From Lysobacter sp. Root916 (lineage in GTDB: Bacteria > Pseudomonadota > Gammaproteobacteria > Xanthomonadales > Xanthomonadaceae), in NCBI RefSeq assembly GCF_001429785.1, contig NZ_LMJF01000014.1:352529-416528 (forward strand): DNA of 64,000 nucleotides, read 5' to 3'. Each line of letters begins with the position of its first letter. The first letter of the stretch is position 1. This document shows, one piece after another, positions 26,927 through 35,466 of this stretch. The notes beneath the pieces are model-generated. The model did no database searches. It saw only the letters and a program-made list of their open reading frames with translations, and was not told the origin of the DNA. The position numbers and the translations under genes were made by a program.

Positions 26927-27011
26927 ACAATTATTCCCTGAATCAACGGCTAATCAAGTGCCGTTCGTGCGCCTAGTCTTTGTCGCACACCCGGAACCCC
27001 CTGCCGCCCCC

Positions 27012-27281
27012 ATGTTGACCGCCCGCCAAGCCCGCCTCGCCTTCCTGCCGCTGATGATGATAGCGATGTCAGCCTTGATCGTGCTGGCCGCCATCGTGTT
27101 CCGCCAAGGCCTGTCCGAAGGCACGGAAGAGGCCTGGATGCTGGCCTGGGTGCTGGCTTTCACGGTCGCCCTGCCGACCGCGATGCTGGTGCTGCCGGCG
27201 ATCGGCGCCCTGCTGTCCCACCACACCCGCCGCGAAACCATCCCGCTGATGGGAGAAAAAATCCCGGGAGCGGGACAATGA
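27012..27281 (+). CDS. DUF2798-family small membrane protein
   Basis: An 89-residue inner-membrane protein with two hydrophobic helices (about residues 9-32 and 45-68) separated by RQGLSEGTEEAWMLAWVLAF, which matches the DUF2798 family pattern. The family has no established function. It is the first gene of the unit and its stop overlaps the next start by four bases (ATGA). The ATG giving MLTARQARLAF was chosen because upstream codons run into the regulatory region. Confidence 0.75.
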   Translation: MLTARQARLAFLPLMMIAMSALIVLAAIVFRQGLSEGTEEAWMLAWVLAFTVALPTAMLVLPAIGALLSHHTRRETIPLMGEKIPGAGQ

Positions 27282-28219
27282 AATCCCCCCTGGTGATCCT
27301 GGGCGCCACCGGCGGCGTCGGCCGCGGCGTGGTCCAGGCCGCGATCAAGGCCGGCTGGCCGGTGATCGCGGTGGCCCGCGGCGGCCGCGAGCTCAAGCTG
27401 TTGCGGGCGGCCTACCCCGAGGCCGACCTGACCGTGCTCAGCGGCTCGGTCGCCAGCGACGCCGACGGCGCCAAGCTCGCGCGCGCCCTGCGCAAGCTCG
27501 GGCGCCCGCTGGCCGGCGTGGTCGCCGCGGTCTGCGGCAGCAACGAGCGCGGCCGCCTGCTCGATCACCCGGCCGCGTTCCTGCGCCGCAAGCTCGACGA
27601 AGACCTGCTGCCGCACCTGGCCGCCGCCCGCCACCTGCTGCCGCTGCTGGCCGAGGGCGACCGCGGCGGCAGCTACGTGCTGATCGGCGGCCCCGGCAGC
27701 GAACACCCCTGGGCCGGCTACGGCCATCGCTCGATCGGCGCGGCCGCGCTGCGCATGCTGGCGCGCGTGCTGCACGACGAAGCCCGGCAGATGTCGGTGC
27801 GCGTGCAGCTGCTCGCGGTCGACATGCCGGTGCGCACCGAGCTCAACGGCTGCCATGCCTGCCCGGAATGGCCCAGCGCCCTGTCGATCGGCCAGCGCGC
27901 GCTGGCGCTGATCGAACAGGCCGAACAACGCAGCGAACCGGCGCGCGCGATCGTCACCTACGCGCGCGCGCTCGGCCCCGGCACGCTGCCTTCCTATGCG
28001 GTCGATCTGTCCGACGACATCGACCGCGAACCCGCACCGCCCGCGGCCCAGACCGCGCGCTTGCAGCCAGCCGCCGCCGAATCGACGACGCCAGCGACCG
28101 CTACGCAAGATCCGGATAGCCCCGTCGACTCCAAAACGCAACGCTGTCTGCAAGACGCACGCGCGCTGCTGAAAGCGATCACCACTTCGAAAACCAACCA
28201 GGAACCCTCCCCACAATGA
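27278..28219 (+). CDS. SDR-like NAD(P)-binding protein lacking the usual catalytic lysine
   Basis: A 313-residue protein with a Rossmann fold. The nucleotide-binding motif GATGGVGRGVV lies at about residues 6-16. The region where short-chain dehydrogenases have YxxxK reads YGHRSIGAA, with no Lys four residues after the Tyr, so classical SDR catalysis is doubtful. The last about 70 residues (from PAPPAAQTAR) are a low-complexity Pro/Ala/Thr/Ser tail. It is translationally coupled (four-base overlaps) to both the DUF2798 gene and the pump adaptor gene. Its role may be redox sensing or accessory metabolism; unknown. Confidence 0.75.
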   Translation: MKSPLVILGATGGVGRGVVQAAIKAGWPVIAVARGGRELKLLRAAYPEADLTVLSGSVASDADGAKLARALRKLGRPLAGVVAAVCGSNERGRLLDHPAAFLRRKLDEDLLPHLAAARHLLPLLAEGDRGGSYVLIGGPGSEHPWAGYGHRSIGAAALRMLARVLHDEARQMSVRVQLLAVDMPVRTELNGCHACPEWPSALSIGQRALALIEQAEQRSEPARAIVTYARALGPGTLPSYAVDLSDDIDREPAPPAAQTARLQPAAAESTTPATATQDPDSPVDSKTQRCLQDARALLKAITTSKTNQEPSPQ

Positions 28220-29442
28220 GCCCTCGCAAAGTCCTCGCCCGCTCCGGCCGCGCCGGCCCCGGGCTCCCCGTACTCGCGCTGGCCGCGAGCGTCGTCATTG
28301 CGCTGGCCATGGCCGGCTGCGGCAGCCAGGCCGCCGAATCCGGTGGTGGCGGCATGCCGCCGCCGGCGGAAGTCAGCGTGGCCCAGGTGCTGAGCAAGCA
28401 GGTCCGCCAGTGGGACGAATTCACCGGCCGCGTCGCGGCGGTGGAATCGGTCGAACTGCGCCCGCGCGTCAGCGGTTACGTCGAGCGCGTCGCCTATAAG
28501 GAAGGCCAGGAGGTCAAGAAGGGCGATCTGCTGTTCGTGATCGACCAGCGCCGCTACCGCGCCGAGCTCAACCGCGCCCAGGCCCAACTGGAACGCGCGC
28601 GCGCCGAAGCGCGCCTGGCCCAGACCCAGGACCAGCGCGCCCAGACCCTGGTCGAAGCCAAGGCGATCTCGCGCGAAGAGTTCGAGACCCGCCGCGCCGC
28701 GACCACCCAGGGCAACGCCGGCGTGCGCGCCGCCGAGGCCGCGGTGGCCTCGGCCCAGCTGGACCTGACCTTCACCGAAGTGCGCGCGCCGATCAGCGGC
28801 CGCGCGGGCCGCGCGCTGACCACCGTCGGCAACCTGGCCCAGGCCGATCAGACCCTGCTGACCACCCTGGTCTCGCAGGATCCGATGTACATCTACTTCG
28901 AAAGCGACGAGCAGACCTACTCGCGTTACAACGACCTGGCCCGCAAGGGCGAGCGCGCCGAGAACAAGAACCCGGTACGTGTCGGCCTGGCCAGCGAAGC
29001 CGGCTATCCGCACGAAGGCGCGGTCGACTTCACCGACAACCAGGTCGATCCGACCACCGGCACCATCCGCGCCCGCGCGGTGGTGGCCAATCCGGACCGG
29101 ATGTTCACGCCCGGCATGTTCGCGCGCGTGCAGCTGGAAGGCAGCGGCGACTTCAAGGCCATGCTGATCGACGACAAGGCCGTGCTCACCGACCAGGACC
29201 GCAAGTACGTCTACGTGCTCGGCGCCAAGAGCGAAGCGGTCCGCAAGGACGTGGTGCTCGGTCGCATGATCGACGGCCTGCGCGTGGTCCAGTCGGGCCT
29301 GGCGCCGACCGACAAGGTGATCGTGCACGGCGTGCAGAAGATCTTCTTCCCCGGCGCGCCGGTGGCCCCGAAGACCATCGTCATGGGCGCATCCGCGCCG
29401 GTGCCGGGTCAGCCGGTCGCCAGCACCGCCGGCGCGAAGTGA
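28216..29442 (+). CDS. RND efflux periplasmic adaptor lipoprotein (MexE/AcrA type)
   Basis: A 408-residue adaptor joining the RND permease to the outer-membrane factor. A signal peptide ends in the lipobox AMAGC, with the lipidated Cys at residue 35. The biotinyl-lipoyl region (SGYVERVAYKEGQEVKKGDL), an alpha-hairpin (about 117-185) and APISGRAGRALTTVGNL follow, as in MexE/AcrA proteins. The C-terminal barrel and membrane-proximal domains are complete. The MexE-like assignment rests on overall character and gene context; substrates are unknown. It overlaps the SDR-like gene by four bases. Confidence 0.93.
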   Translation: MSPRKVLARSGRAGPGLPVLALAASVVIALAMAGCGSQAAESGGGGMPPPAEVSVAQVLSKQVRQWDEFTGRVAAVESVELRPRVSGYVERVAYKEGQEVKKGDLLFVIDQRRYRAELNRAQAQLERARAEARLAQTQDQRAQTLVEAKAISREEFETRRAATTQGNAGVRAAEAAVASAQLDLTFTEVRAPISGRAGRALTTVGNLAQADQTLLTTLVSQDPMYIYFESDEQTYSRYNDLARKGERAENKNPVRVGLASEAGYPHEGAVDFTDNQVDPTTGTIRARAVVANPDRMFTPGMFARVQLEGSGDFKAMLIDDKAVLTDQDRKYVYVLGAKSEAVRKDVVLGRMIDGLRVVQSGLAPTDKVIVHGVQKIFFPGAPVAPKTIVMGASAPVPGQPVASTAGAK

Positions 29443-29495
29443 CGCACGACCGTATGACTGCGGACCGCTAGCCGAACACCAAGCACAGGCAGGCC

Positions 29496-29574
29496 GCCGA
29501 CGCCCCGCACGCGCGGGCGTCGGCCGCCTTCCGGCCAGGTTTCCGCAATCAAGGCCGACGCCGCGGCGTCGGCC
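29496..29574 (+). promoter_or_regulatory. Two related hairpins between adaptor and permease genes
   Basis: The 172-base gap between the pump adaptor and permease holds two strong stems built from the same GCCGACGCC/GGCGTCGGC arms. The first has arms at 29496-29504 and 29516-29524. The second is a perfect 22-base palindrome at 29553-29574. Neither has a T-tract, so they are not typical intrinsic terminators; they could set the relative expression of adaptor and permease or mark mRNA processing. Confidence 0.55.
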
Positions 29575-29614
29575 GGGGACTCATGCGGCTACATGCCGCA
29601 CCAAGGAATCCGTT

Positions 29615-32600
29615 ATGGACTTTTCCAAATTTTTCATCGATCGGCCGATCTTCGCTGCCGTGCTGTCGATCGTGATCTTCGCCGCCGGCCTGATCGCGAT
29701 ACCGATCCTGCCGATCAGCGAATATCCCGAAGTGGTACCGCCCTCGGTGATGGTGCGCACGGTGTACCCGGGCGCCAACCCGAAGGTCATCGCCGAAACC
29801 GTCGCCACGCCGTTGGAGGAAGCGATCAACGGCGTCGAGGACATGATGTACATCAAGTCGGTCGCCGGTTCCGACGGCGTGCTGGCCATCACCGTCACCT
29901 TCCGCCCGGGCACCGATCCGGACGACGCGGCGGTGCGCGTGCAGAACCGGGTCAGCCAGGCGCTGGCGCGACTGCCCGAGGACGTGCGCCGGCAAGGCGT
30001 GACGACCCAGAAGCAGGCGCCGGTGTTCCTGATGGTGGTGCACCTGACCTCGCCCAACGGTAAGTACGACACCCTGTACCTGCGCAACTACGCCCGTCTG
30101 CACGTCAAGGATTCCCTGGCGCGCCTGTCCGGCGTGGGCGACGCGCAGATCTTCGGTGGCGGCGACTACGCCATGCGCGTGTGGCTGGACCCGGACAAGA
30201 TCGCCTCGCGCGGTCTGACCGCCAGCGACGTGCTGCGCGCCATGCGCGAGCAGAACGTGCAGGTCTCGGCCGGCCAGCTCGGCGCCGAGCCCATGCCCAA
30301 CAGCGACTTCCTGACCCTGATCAACGCCAAGGGCCGTCTGCAGAGCGAGGAAGAGTTCGGCAACATCGTGGTCAAGAGCGGCAACGACGGCGAGATCGTG
30401 CGCCTGTCCGACGTCGCCCGTCTGGAACTGGGCGCCGGCGATTACAGCCTGCGTTCGCAGCTGGACGGCAAGAACGCGGTCGGCATCGGTATCTTCCAGT
30501 CGCCGGGCGCCAACGCCCTGGAGATCCAGGAGCAGGTGATCGCCAACATGGATCGCCTGTCCAAGAGCTTCCCGGAAGGCATCAAGTACGAGGCCGTCTA
30601 CGACACCACCATCTTCGTGCGCGATTCGATCAAGGCCGTGGTGACCACGCTGCTGGAGGCGATCGCGCTGGTGGTGCTGGTGGTGATCCTGTTCCTGCAG
30701 ACCTGGCGCGCCTCGATCATCCCGCTGCTGGCCGTGCCGGTCTCGGTAGTCGGCACCTTCGCCGCCCTGTACCTGCTGGGCTTCTCGATCAACACCCTGA
30801 CCCTGTTCGGCCTGGTGCTGGCGATCGGCATCGTGGTCGACGACGCGATCGTGGTGGTGGAGAACGTCGAACGCAACATCGAGGAAGGCCTGACCCCGCT
30901 GGCCGCGGCGCATCAGGCGATGAAGGAAGTGTCCGGCCCGATCGTCGCGATCGCGCTGGTGTTGTGCGCGGTGTTCGTGCCGATGGCGTTCCTGTCGGGC
31001 GTGACCGGTCAGTTCTACAAGCAGTTCGCGGTGACCATCGCCATCTCGACGGTGATCTCGGCGATCAACTCGCTGACCCTGTCGCCGGCCCTGGCCGCGC
31101 GTCTGCTCAAGCCGCACGGCGCCGCCAAGGATGCGCCCTCGCGTCTGATCGATCGTCTGTTCGGCTGGATCTTCCGTCCGTTCAACCGCTTCTTCGCCTC
31201 CAGCTCGCAGAAGTACCAGGGCGCCGTCTCGCGCGCGCTGGGCAAGCGCGGCGCGGTGTTCGTGGTGTACGCGGTGCTGCTGGTCGCGACCGGCTTCATG
31301 TTCAAGCTGGTGCCGGCCGGTTTCATCCCGCTGCAGGACAAGCTGTACCTGATCGCGGCGGTGAAGCTGCCGGAAGGTTCGTCGATCGCGCGCACCGACG
31401 CCTTGCTGAAGAAGGTCACCGACATCGCCGGCAAGATCGACGGCGTGCAGAACACCATGGCCTTCCCGGGCTTGAACGCGGTGCAGTTCACCAACACGCC
31501 CAACACCGGCGTGGCGTTCCTGCCGCTCAAGCCCTTCAGCGAGCGCAGCCGTAGCGCGGTGGAGATCACCGCCGAGCTCAACCAGAAGATCGGCGGCTTC
31601 CAGGAAGGCTTCACCTTCGCCCTGATGCCGCCGCCGATCCTCGGCCTGGGCAACGGCGCGGGCTACCAGATGTTCATCGAGGACCGCAGCAACCTGGGTT
31701 ACGGCGCGCTCCAGAACGCGGTCAGCGCGTTCCAGGGCACGGTCATGCAGACCCCGGGCATGGGCTACGCCAACAGCACCTACCAGGCCAACGTGCCGCA
31801 GCTCGACGCCGAAGTCGACCGCGTCAAGGCCAAGGCGCAGGGCGTGCCGCTGACCGAGTTGTTCGACACCCTGCAGACCTACCTGGGCTCGGCCTACGTC
31901 AACGACTTCAACCAGTTCGGCCGCACCTGGCAGGTCATCGCCCAGGCCGACGGTTCGTTCCGCGACAGCGTCGAGGACATCGCCAACCTGCGTACCCGCA
32001 ACGACCGCGGCGAGATGGTGCCGATCGGTTCCATGGTCAGCGTCAAGCAGACCTACGGCCCCGACCCGGTGCTGCGCTACAACGGCTACCCGGCCGCCGA
32101 CATCGCCGGCGACGTCGATCCGCGCGTGATGTCCTCGGCCCAGGCCATGGACGTGGTCAAGGACGTGGCCGCCAAGGTGCTGCCGCACGGCATGGAAATC
32201 GAATGGACCGACCTGAGCTACCAGCAGGCCAGCCAGGGCAATGCCGCGCTGATCGTGTTCCCGCTGGCCATCCTGCTCGCGTTCCTGGTGCTGGCGGCGC
32301 TGTACGAAAGCTGGACCCTGCCGCTGGCGGTGATCCTGATCGTGCCGATGTGCATGCTGTCCGCGCTGCTCGGCGTGTGGCTGACCGGCGGCGACAACAA
32401 CGTGTTCGTGCAGGTCGGTCTGGTCGTGCTGATGGGCCTGGCGTGTAAGAACGCCATCCTGATCGTCGAGTTCGCCCGCGAACTGGAACTGCAGGGCAAG
32501 GGCATCATCGAAGCCGCGCTGGAAGCCTGCCGCCTGCGTCTGCGTCCGATCGTGATGACCTCGATCGCCTTCATCGCCGGCACCGTGCCGCTGGTGCTGT

Positions 32601-32782
32601 CGCATGGCGCCGGTGCGGAAATCCGCTCGGTCACCGGCATCACCGTGTTCGCCGGCATGCTGGGCGTGACCCTGTTCGGTCTGTTCCTGACCCCGGTGTT
32701 CTACGTCGCCCTGCGCAAGCTGGCCGGCAGCAAGCCGCTGGTCAACCACTCGGCCGATCACGCTGCCTCCGCGCATGCCTGA
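29615..32782 (+). CDS. RND multidrug efflux permease (HAE1/MexF type)
   Basis: A 1055-residue inner-membrane proton-drug antiporter. It starts MDFSKFFIDRPIFAAVLSIV, typical of the MexF/HAE1 group, after an AAGGA ribosome-binding site. TM4 carries GIVVDDAIVVVENVERN with the two Asp residues of the proton relay, and TM10 has GLACKNAILIVEFA with the relay Lys. Two large periplasmic loops and twelve predicted helices give the expected duplicated layout. Together with the adaptor and the outer-membrane factor it forms a complete tripartite pump. The substrate range cannot be read from sequence. Confidence 0.96.
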   Translation: MDFSKFFIDRPIFAAVLSIVIFAAGLIAIPILPISEYPEVVPPSVMVRTVYPGANPKVIAETVATPLEEAINGVEDMMYIKSVAGSDGVLAITVTFRPGTDPDDAAVRVQNRVSQALARLPEDVRRQGVTTQKQAPVFLMVVHLTSPNGKYDTLYLRNYARLHVKDSLARLSGVGDAQIFGGGDYAMRVWLDPDKIASRGLTASDVLRAMREQNVQVSAGQLGAEPMPNSDFLTLINAKGRLQSEEEFGNIVVKSGNDGEIVRLSDVARLELGAGDYSLRSQLDGKNAVGIGIFQSPGANALEIQEQVIANMDRLSKSFPEGIKYEAVYDTTIFVRDSIKAVVTTLLEAIALVVLVVILFLQTWRASIIPLLAVPVSVVGTFAALYLLGFSINTLTLFGLVLAIGIVVDDAIVVVENVERNIEEGLTPLAAAHQAMKEVSGPIVAIALVLCAVFVPMAFLSGVTGQFYKQFAVTIAISTVISAINSLTLSPALAARLLKPHGAAKDAPSRLIDRLFGWIFRPFNRFFASSSQKYQGAVSRALGKRGAVFVVYAVLLVATGFMFKLVPAGFIPLQDKLYLIAAVKLPEGSSIARTDALLKKVTDIAGKIDGVQNTMAFPGLNAVQFTNTPNTGVAFLPLKPFSERSRSAVEITAELNQKIGGFQEGFTFALMPPPILGLGNGAGYQMFIEDRSNLGYGALQNAVSAFQGTVMQTPGMGYANSTYQANVPQLDAEVDRVKAKAQGVPLTELFDTLQTYLGSAYVNDFNQFGRTWQVIAQADGSFRDSVEDIANLRTRNDRGEMVPIGSMVSVKQTYGPDPVLRYNGYPAADIAGDVDPRVMSSAQAMDVVKDVAAKVLPHGMEIEWTDLSYQQASQGNAALIVFPLAILLAFLVLAALYESWTLPLAVILIVPMCMLSALLGVWLTGGDNNVFVQVGLVVLMGLACKNAILIVEFARELELQGKGIIEAALEACRLRLRPIVMTSIAFIAGTVPLVLSHGAGAEIRSVTGITVFAGMLGVTLFGLFLTPVFYVALRKLAGSKPLVNHSADHAASAHA

Positions 32783-32882
32783 TCGGCGCACGCCCACGAT
32801 GCAAGGCCTGGCGGTGGGCTCCTCCACCGCCGGGCCCTCGGACCGGATCCGGTCCGTCCCCCACGAATCAAGGAACTCTCCC

Positions 32883-33620
32883 ATGGCTAACCCACACGCT
32901 TCCAAGATCGCGCTGGTCACCGGCGCCACCCGCGGCATCGGCCTGGAGACCGTGCGCCAGCTCGCCGGCGAAGGCGTGCACGTGCTGCTGGCCGGCCGCG
33001 ATCGCGGCAAGGCGGTCGAGGCCGCGCTGCAGCTGCAGGCCGAGGGCCTGCCGGTCGAAGCGATCGCGCTGGACGTCACCAGCGACAGCAGCATCGCCGC
33101 CGCCGCCGAAGAGGTCGCCACCAAGCACGGCCGCCTCGACATCCTGGTCAACAACGCCGGCGTGTTCCGCGACGACGGCCAGCTCAAGCCCTCGCAGCAG
33201 AGCCTGGACATCTGGCTGGAAACCTTCAACACCAATCTGTTCGGCCTGATCGCGACCACCCAGGCCTTCCTGCCGCTGCTGCACAAGGCGCCGGCCGCGC
33301 GCATCGTCAACGTGTCCAGCATCCTGGGCTCGATCGCGCTGCACCAGGATCCGGCCTCGCCGATCTATCACTACAAGGTGCCGGCCTACAACGTGTCCAA
33401 GACCGCGGTGAACGCCTGGACCGCGCACCTGGCCTACGAGCTGCGCGACACCCCGCACAAGGTCAACACCCTGCACCCCGGCTCGGTGAAGACCGACATG
33501 AACGCCAACGGCGACATGAGCATTCCCGACGGCGCGCGCACCAGCGTGCGTCTGGCGCTGATCGACGAAGCCGGCCCCAACGGCGGCTACTACCACCTCG
33601 AGGAATCCCTGCCATGGTGA
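32883..33620 (+). CDS. Short-chain dehydrogenase/reductase inside the RND operon
   Basis: A 245-residue classical SDR. The cofactor motif GATRGIGLETV (TGxxxGIG type) lies at about residues 14-24, the structural NNAGV motif at about 88-92, the catalytic Ser in VNVSSILG and the catalytic YNVSK motif at about 172-176. It resembles carbonyl reductase-like oxidoreductases. It lies between the RND permease and the outer-membrane factor, with its stop overlapping the latter by seven bases, so it is part of the same transcript. A role in detoxifying reactive carbonyls, or in modifying a pump substrate, is plausible but unproven. Confidence 0.9.
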   Translation: MANPHASKIALVTGATRGIGLETVRQLAGEGVHVLLAGRDRGKAVEAALQLQAEGLPVEAIALDVTSDSSIAAAAEEVATKHGRLDILVNNAGVFRDDGQLKPSQQSLDIWLETFNTNLFGLIATTQAFLPLLHKAPAARIVNVSSILGSIALHQDPASPIYHYKVPAYNVSKTAVNAWTAHLAYELRDTPHKVNTLHPGSVKTDMNANGDMSIPDGARTSVRLALIDEAGPNGGYYHLEESLPW

Positions 33621-35077
33621 TCCGTACCCTGGCGCTCGGCGTCGCCGCGGCGCTGCTGAGCGCGTGCGCGGTCGGCCCCGACTACGTGCGCCCGACCCTG
33701 GCCACGCCGGACCACTTCGCCCACGCCGGCGAAACCGCCGTGGTCGCCGCCACCGCGGCGTCCACCACCGCCAGCCCGGAAACCGACGTCGAGTTCTGGC
33801 GCGGCTTCAACGACCCGATGCTGACCCAACTGGTCGAAGAGGCGCTGTCGGCCAACCACGACCTGCGCATCGCCCTGTCGCGCTACGACCGCGCCAACGC
33901 GCTGCTGCGTGGCGCCAAGTTCGATCGCTTCCCGACCCTGACCGCCAGCGCCAACGCCCAGGACGCGCGTTCCAGCAGCGACCAGCTGCCGGGCGTGCCC
34001 GCCGCTGGTCGCGACAACGAAAGCTACAGCGCCGGGGTCAACGCCAGCTGGGAGCTCGATCTGTGGGGCCGCGTGCGCCGCAACGTCGAGGCCCAGCGCG
34101 CCGATACCTGGGCCACCGCGGCGGATCTGCAGGCCCTGCAGGTCACCATCGTGGGCGAGGTCGCCAGCGGCTACGTCGAACTGCGCGGCCTGCAGGAACG
34201 CCTGCGGGTGGCGCGCGAGAACGCCGACAACCAGCGCGAGACGCTGCGCCTGGTCGACGCGCGCTTCAGCGCCGGCCGCGGCACCGAGTTCGATACCTCG
34301 CGCGCGCGCGCCCAGCTCGAAGCCACGCTGTCGCGCGTGCCGGCGCTGGAAGCCCAGGTCGCCGTCGCCATGCACCGCCTGGCGGTGCTGACCGGCCGAA
34401 CCCCCGACGCCTTGATCGCCCAGTTGGAACCGCAGCAGCCGCTGCCGGCCTTGCCGGCGCTGCTGGACGCGGGCACGCCCGGCGATCTGCTGCGCCGCCG
34501 TCCCGACGTCGCCGCCGCCGAACACCGCCTGCACGCATCCACCGCGCGCATCGGCGTGGCCACCGCCGACCTGTTCCCGCGCTTCACCCTGGGCGGGCTG
34601 ATCGGCAGTCAGGCGATCGACAGCAGCGCGCTGTTCGAACGCGCCAGCGAAACCCGTCTGGTCGCGCTGGGCATCGACTGGTCGTTCCTGGACATCGGCC
34701 GCGTGCGCGCGCGCATCGCCGCCAGCGATGCCGACGCCGCCGGCGAACTCGCGCGCTATCAGCAGGCCGTGCTGCTGGCGCTGGAGGACACCGAGAACGC
34801 GCTGGTCCGCTACGGCCGCGCGCGCGTCGAGGACGGCCACCTGGAACGCGCCGCGATCGACAGCGCCAAGGCCGCGCAGCTCGCACGCGTGCGTTACGAG
34901 GCCGGTGCGGCCGACCTGTTCGAAGTGCTGGACGCCGAACGCACCCAACTGCAGGCGCAGGACGCCTTCGCCGACGGCCGTACCCGCAGCGTCACCGGCG
35001 CGGTCGCGCTGTACAAGGCCCTGGCCGGCGGTTGGTCCTCGCGCACGCCCCTGCGCGAAGACGTGGCCTCGCGTTGA
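33614..35077 (+). CDS. RND outer-membrane factor lipoprotein (NodT/OprM family)
   Basis: A 487-residue outer-membrane channel of the tripartite pump. The signal peptide ends in the lipobox LLSAC, with the lipidated Cys at residue 18, followed by AVGPDYVRP as in OprM/NodT proteins. Two repeats of the outer-membrane efflux domain are visible, with WELDLWGRVRRNVEAQ in the first and IDWSFLDIGRVRARI in the second. It is the last gene of the unit and a strong terminator begins 36 bases downstream. Confidence 0.94.
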   Translation: MVIRTLALGVAAALLSACAVGPDYVRPTLATPDHFAHAGETAVVAATAASTTASPETDVEFWRGFNDPMLTQLVEEALSANHDLRIALSRYDRANALLRGAKFDRFPTLTASANAQDARSSSDQLPGVPAAGRDNESYSAGVNASWELDLWGRVRRNVEAQRADTWATAADLQALQVTIVGEVASGYVELRGLQERLRVARENADNQRETLRLVDARFSAGRGTEFDTSRARAQLEATLSRVPALEAQVAVAMHRLAVLTGRTPDALIAQLEPQQPLPALPALLDAGTPGDLLRRRPDVAAAEHRLHASTARIGVATADLFPRFTLGGLIGSQAIDSSALFERASETRLVALGIDWSFLDIGRVRARIAASDADAAGELARYQQAVLLALEDTENALVRYGRARVEDGHLERAAIDSAKAAQLARVRYEAGAADLFEVLDAERTQLQAQDAFADGRTRSVTGAVALYKALAGGWSSRTPLREDVASR

Positions 35078-35113
35078 GTTGACGGTTTTGCGGCGGTCGG
35101 CCCGGCCGTCGCA

Positions 35114-35143
35114 CGGCCCGCCTCCTGGTGGCGGGCCGGTTTT
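35114..35143 (+). terminator. Intrinsic terminator after the RND operon
   Basis: A perfect nine-base stem (CGGCCCGCC pairing with GGCGGGCCG) with a seven-base loop, followed by GTTTT. It sits 37 bases after the outer-membrane-factor stop and is the clearest Rho-independent terminator in the window. The rest of the 389-base gap to the next gene shows no gene; it should carry the promoter of the receptor cluster. Confidence 0.85.
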
Positions 35144-35466
35144 ACGCACGGCCGCGGCGCTCCGCTCGACCGGAACGCCGCGCGATGTCGCGGTAATGCG
35201 CTGCCGGCCCGGCGCGCATTCGCCGCGATGGTTGGACCCATGGAGCGACCGACGCGCCGTCGTTCCGTCTGTTTACCGATGAGCCGGTGGATGGCGTCAG
35301 TCCCTCCCCCTCGAATGCGTCGCCGCCGGCTCATCGGCTTTCTTTACCCGATCGTCCCGCTGCGCGACGCGGTGCGCGTGGCGATGTCCGGCTTGCGCGC
35401 CGGGTTCACTGTATTCCCGATGCCCAAGGGCTAGACTTCCCGCCGACATCGCTGTCGGGACCCTGT

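Noticed and set aside
29443..29614. Rho-independent terminator splitting the pump operon
   Set aside because: The hairpins are strong but lack a T-run, and the permease gene has no clear separate promoter.
25758..35077. Naming the pump mexEF-oprN and the regulator MexT
   Set aside because: The architecture is similar, but there is no specific evidence for orthology, and the extra SDR and DUF2798 genes differ from that operon.
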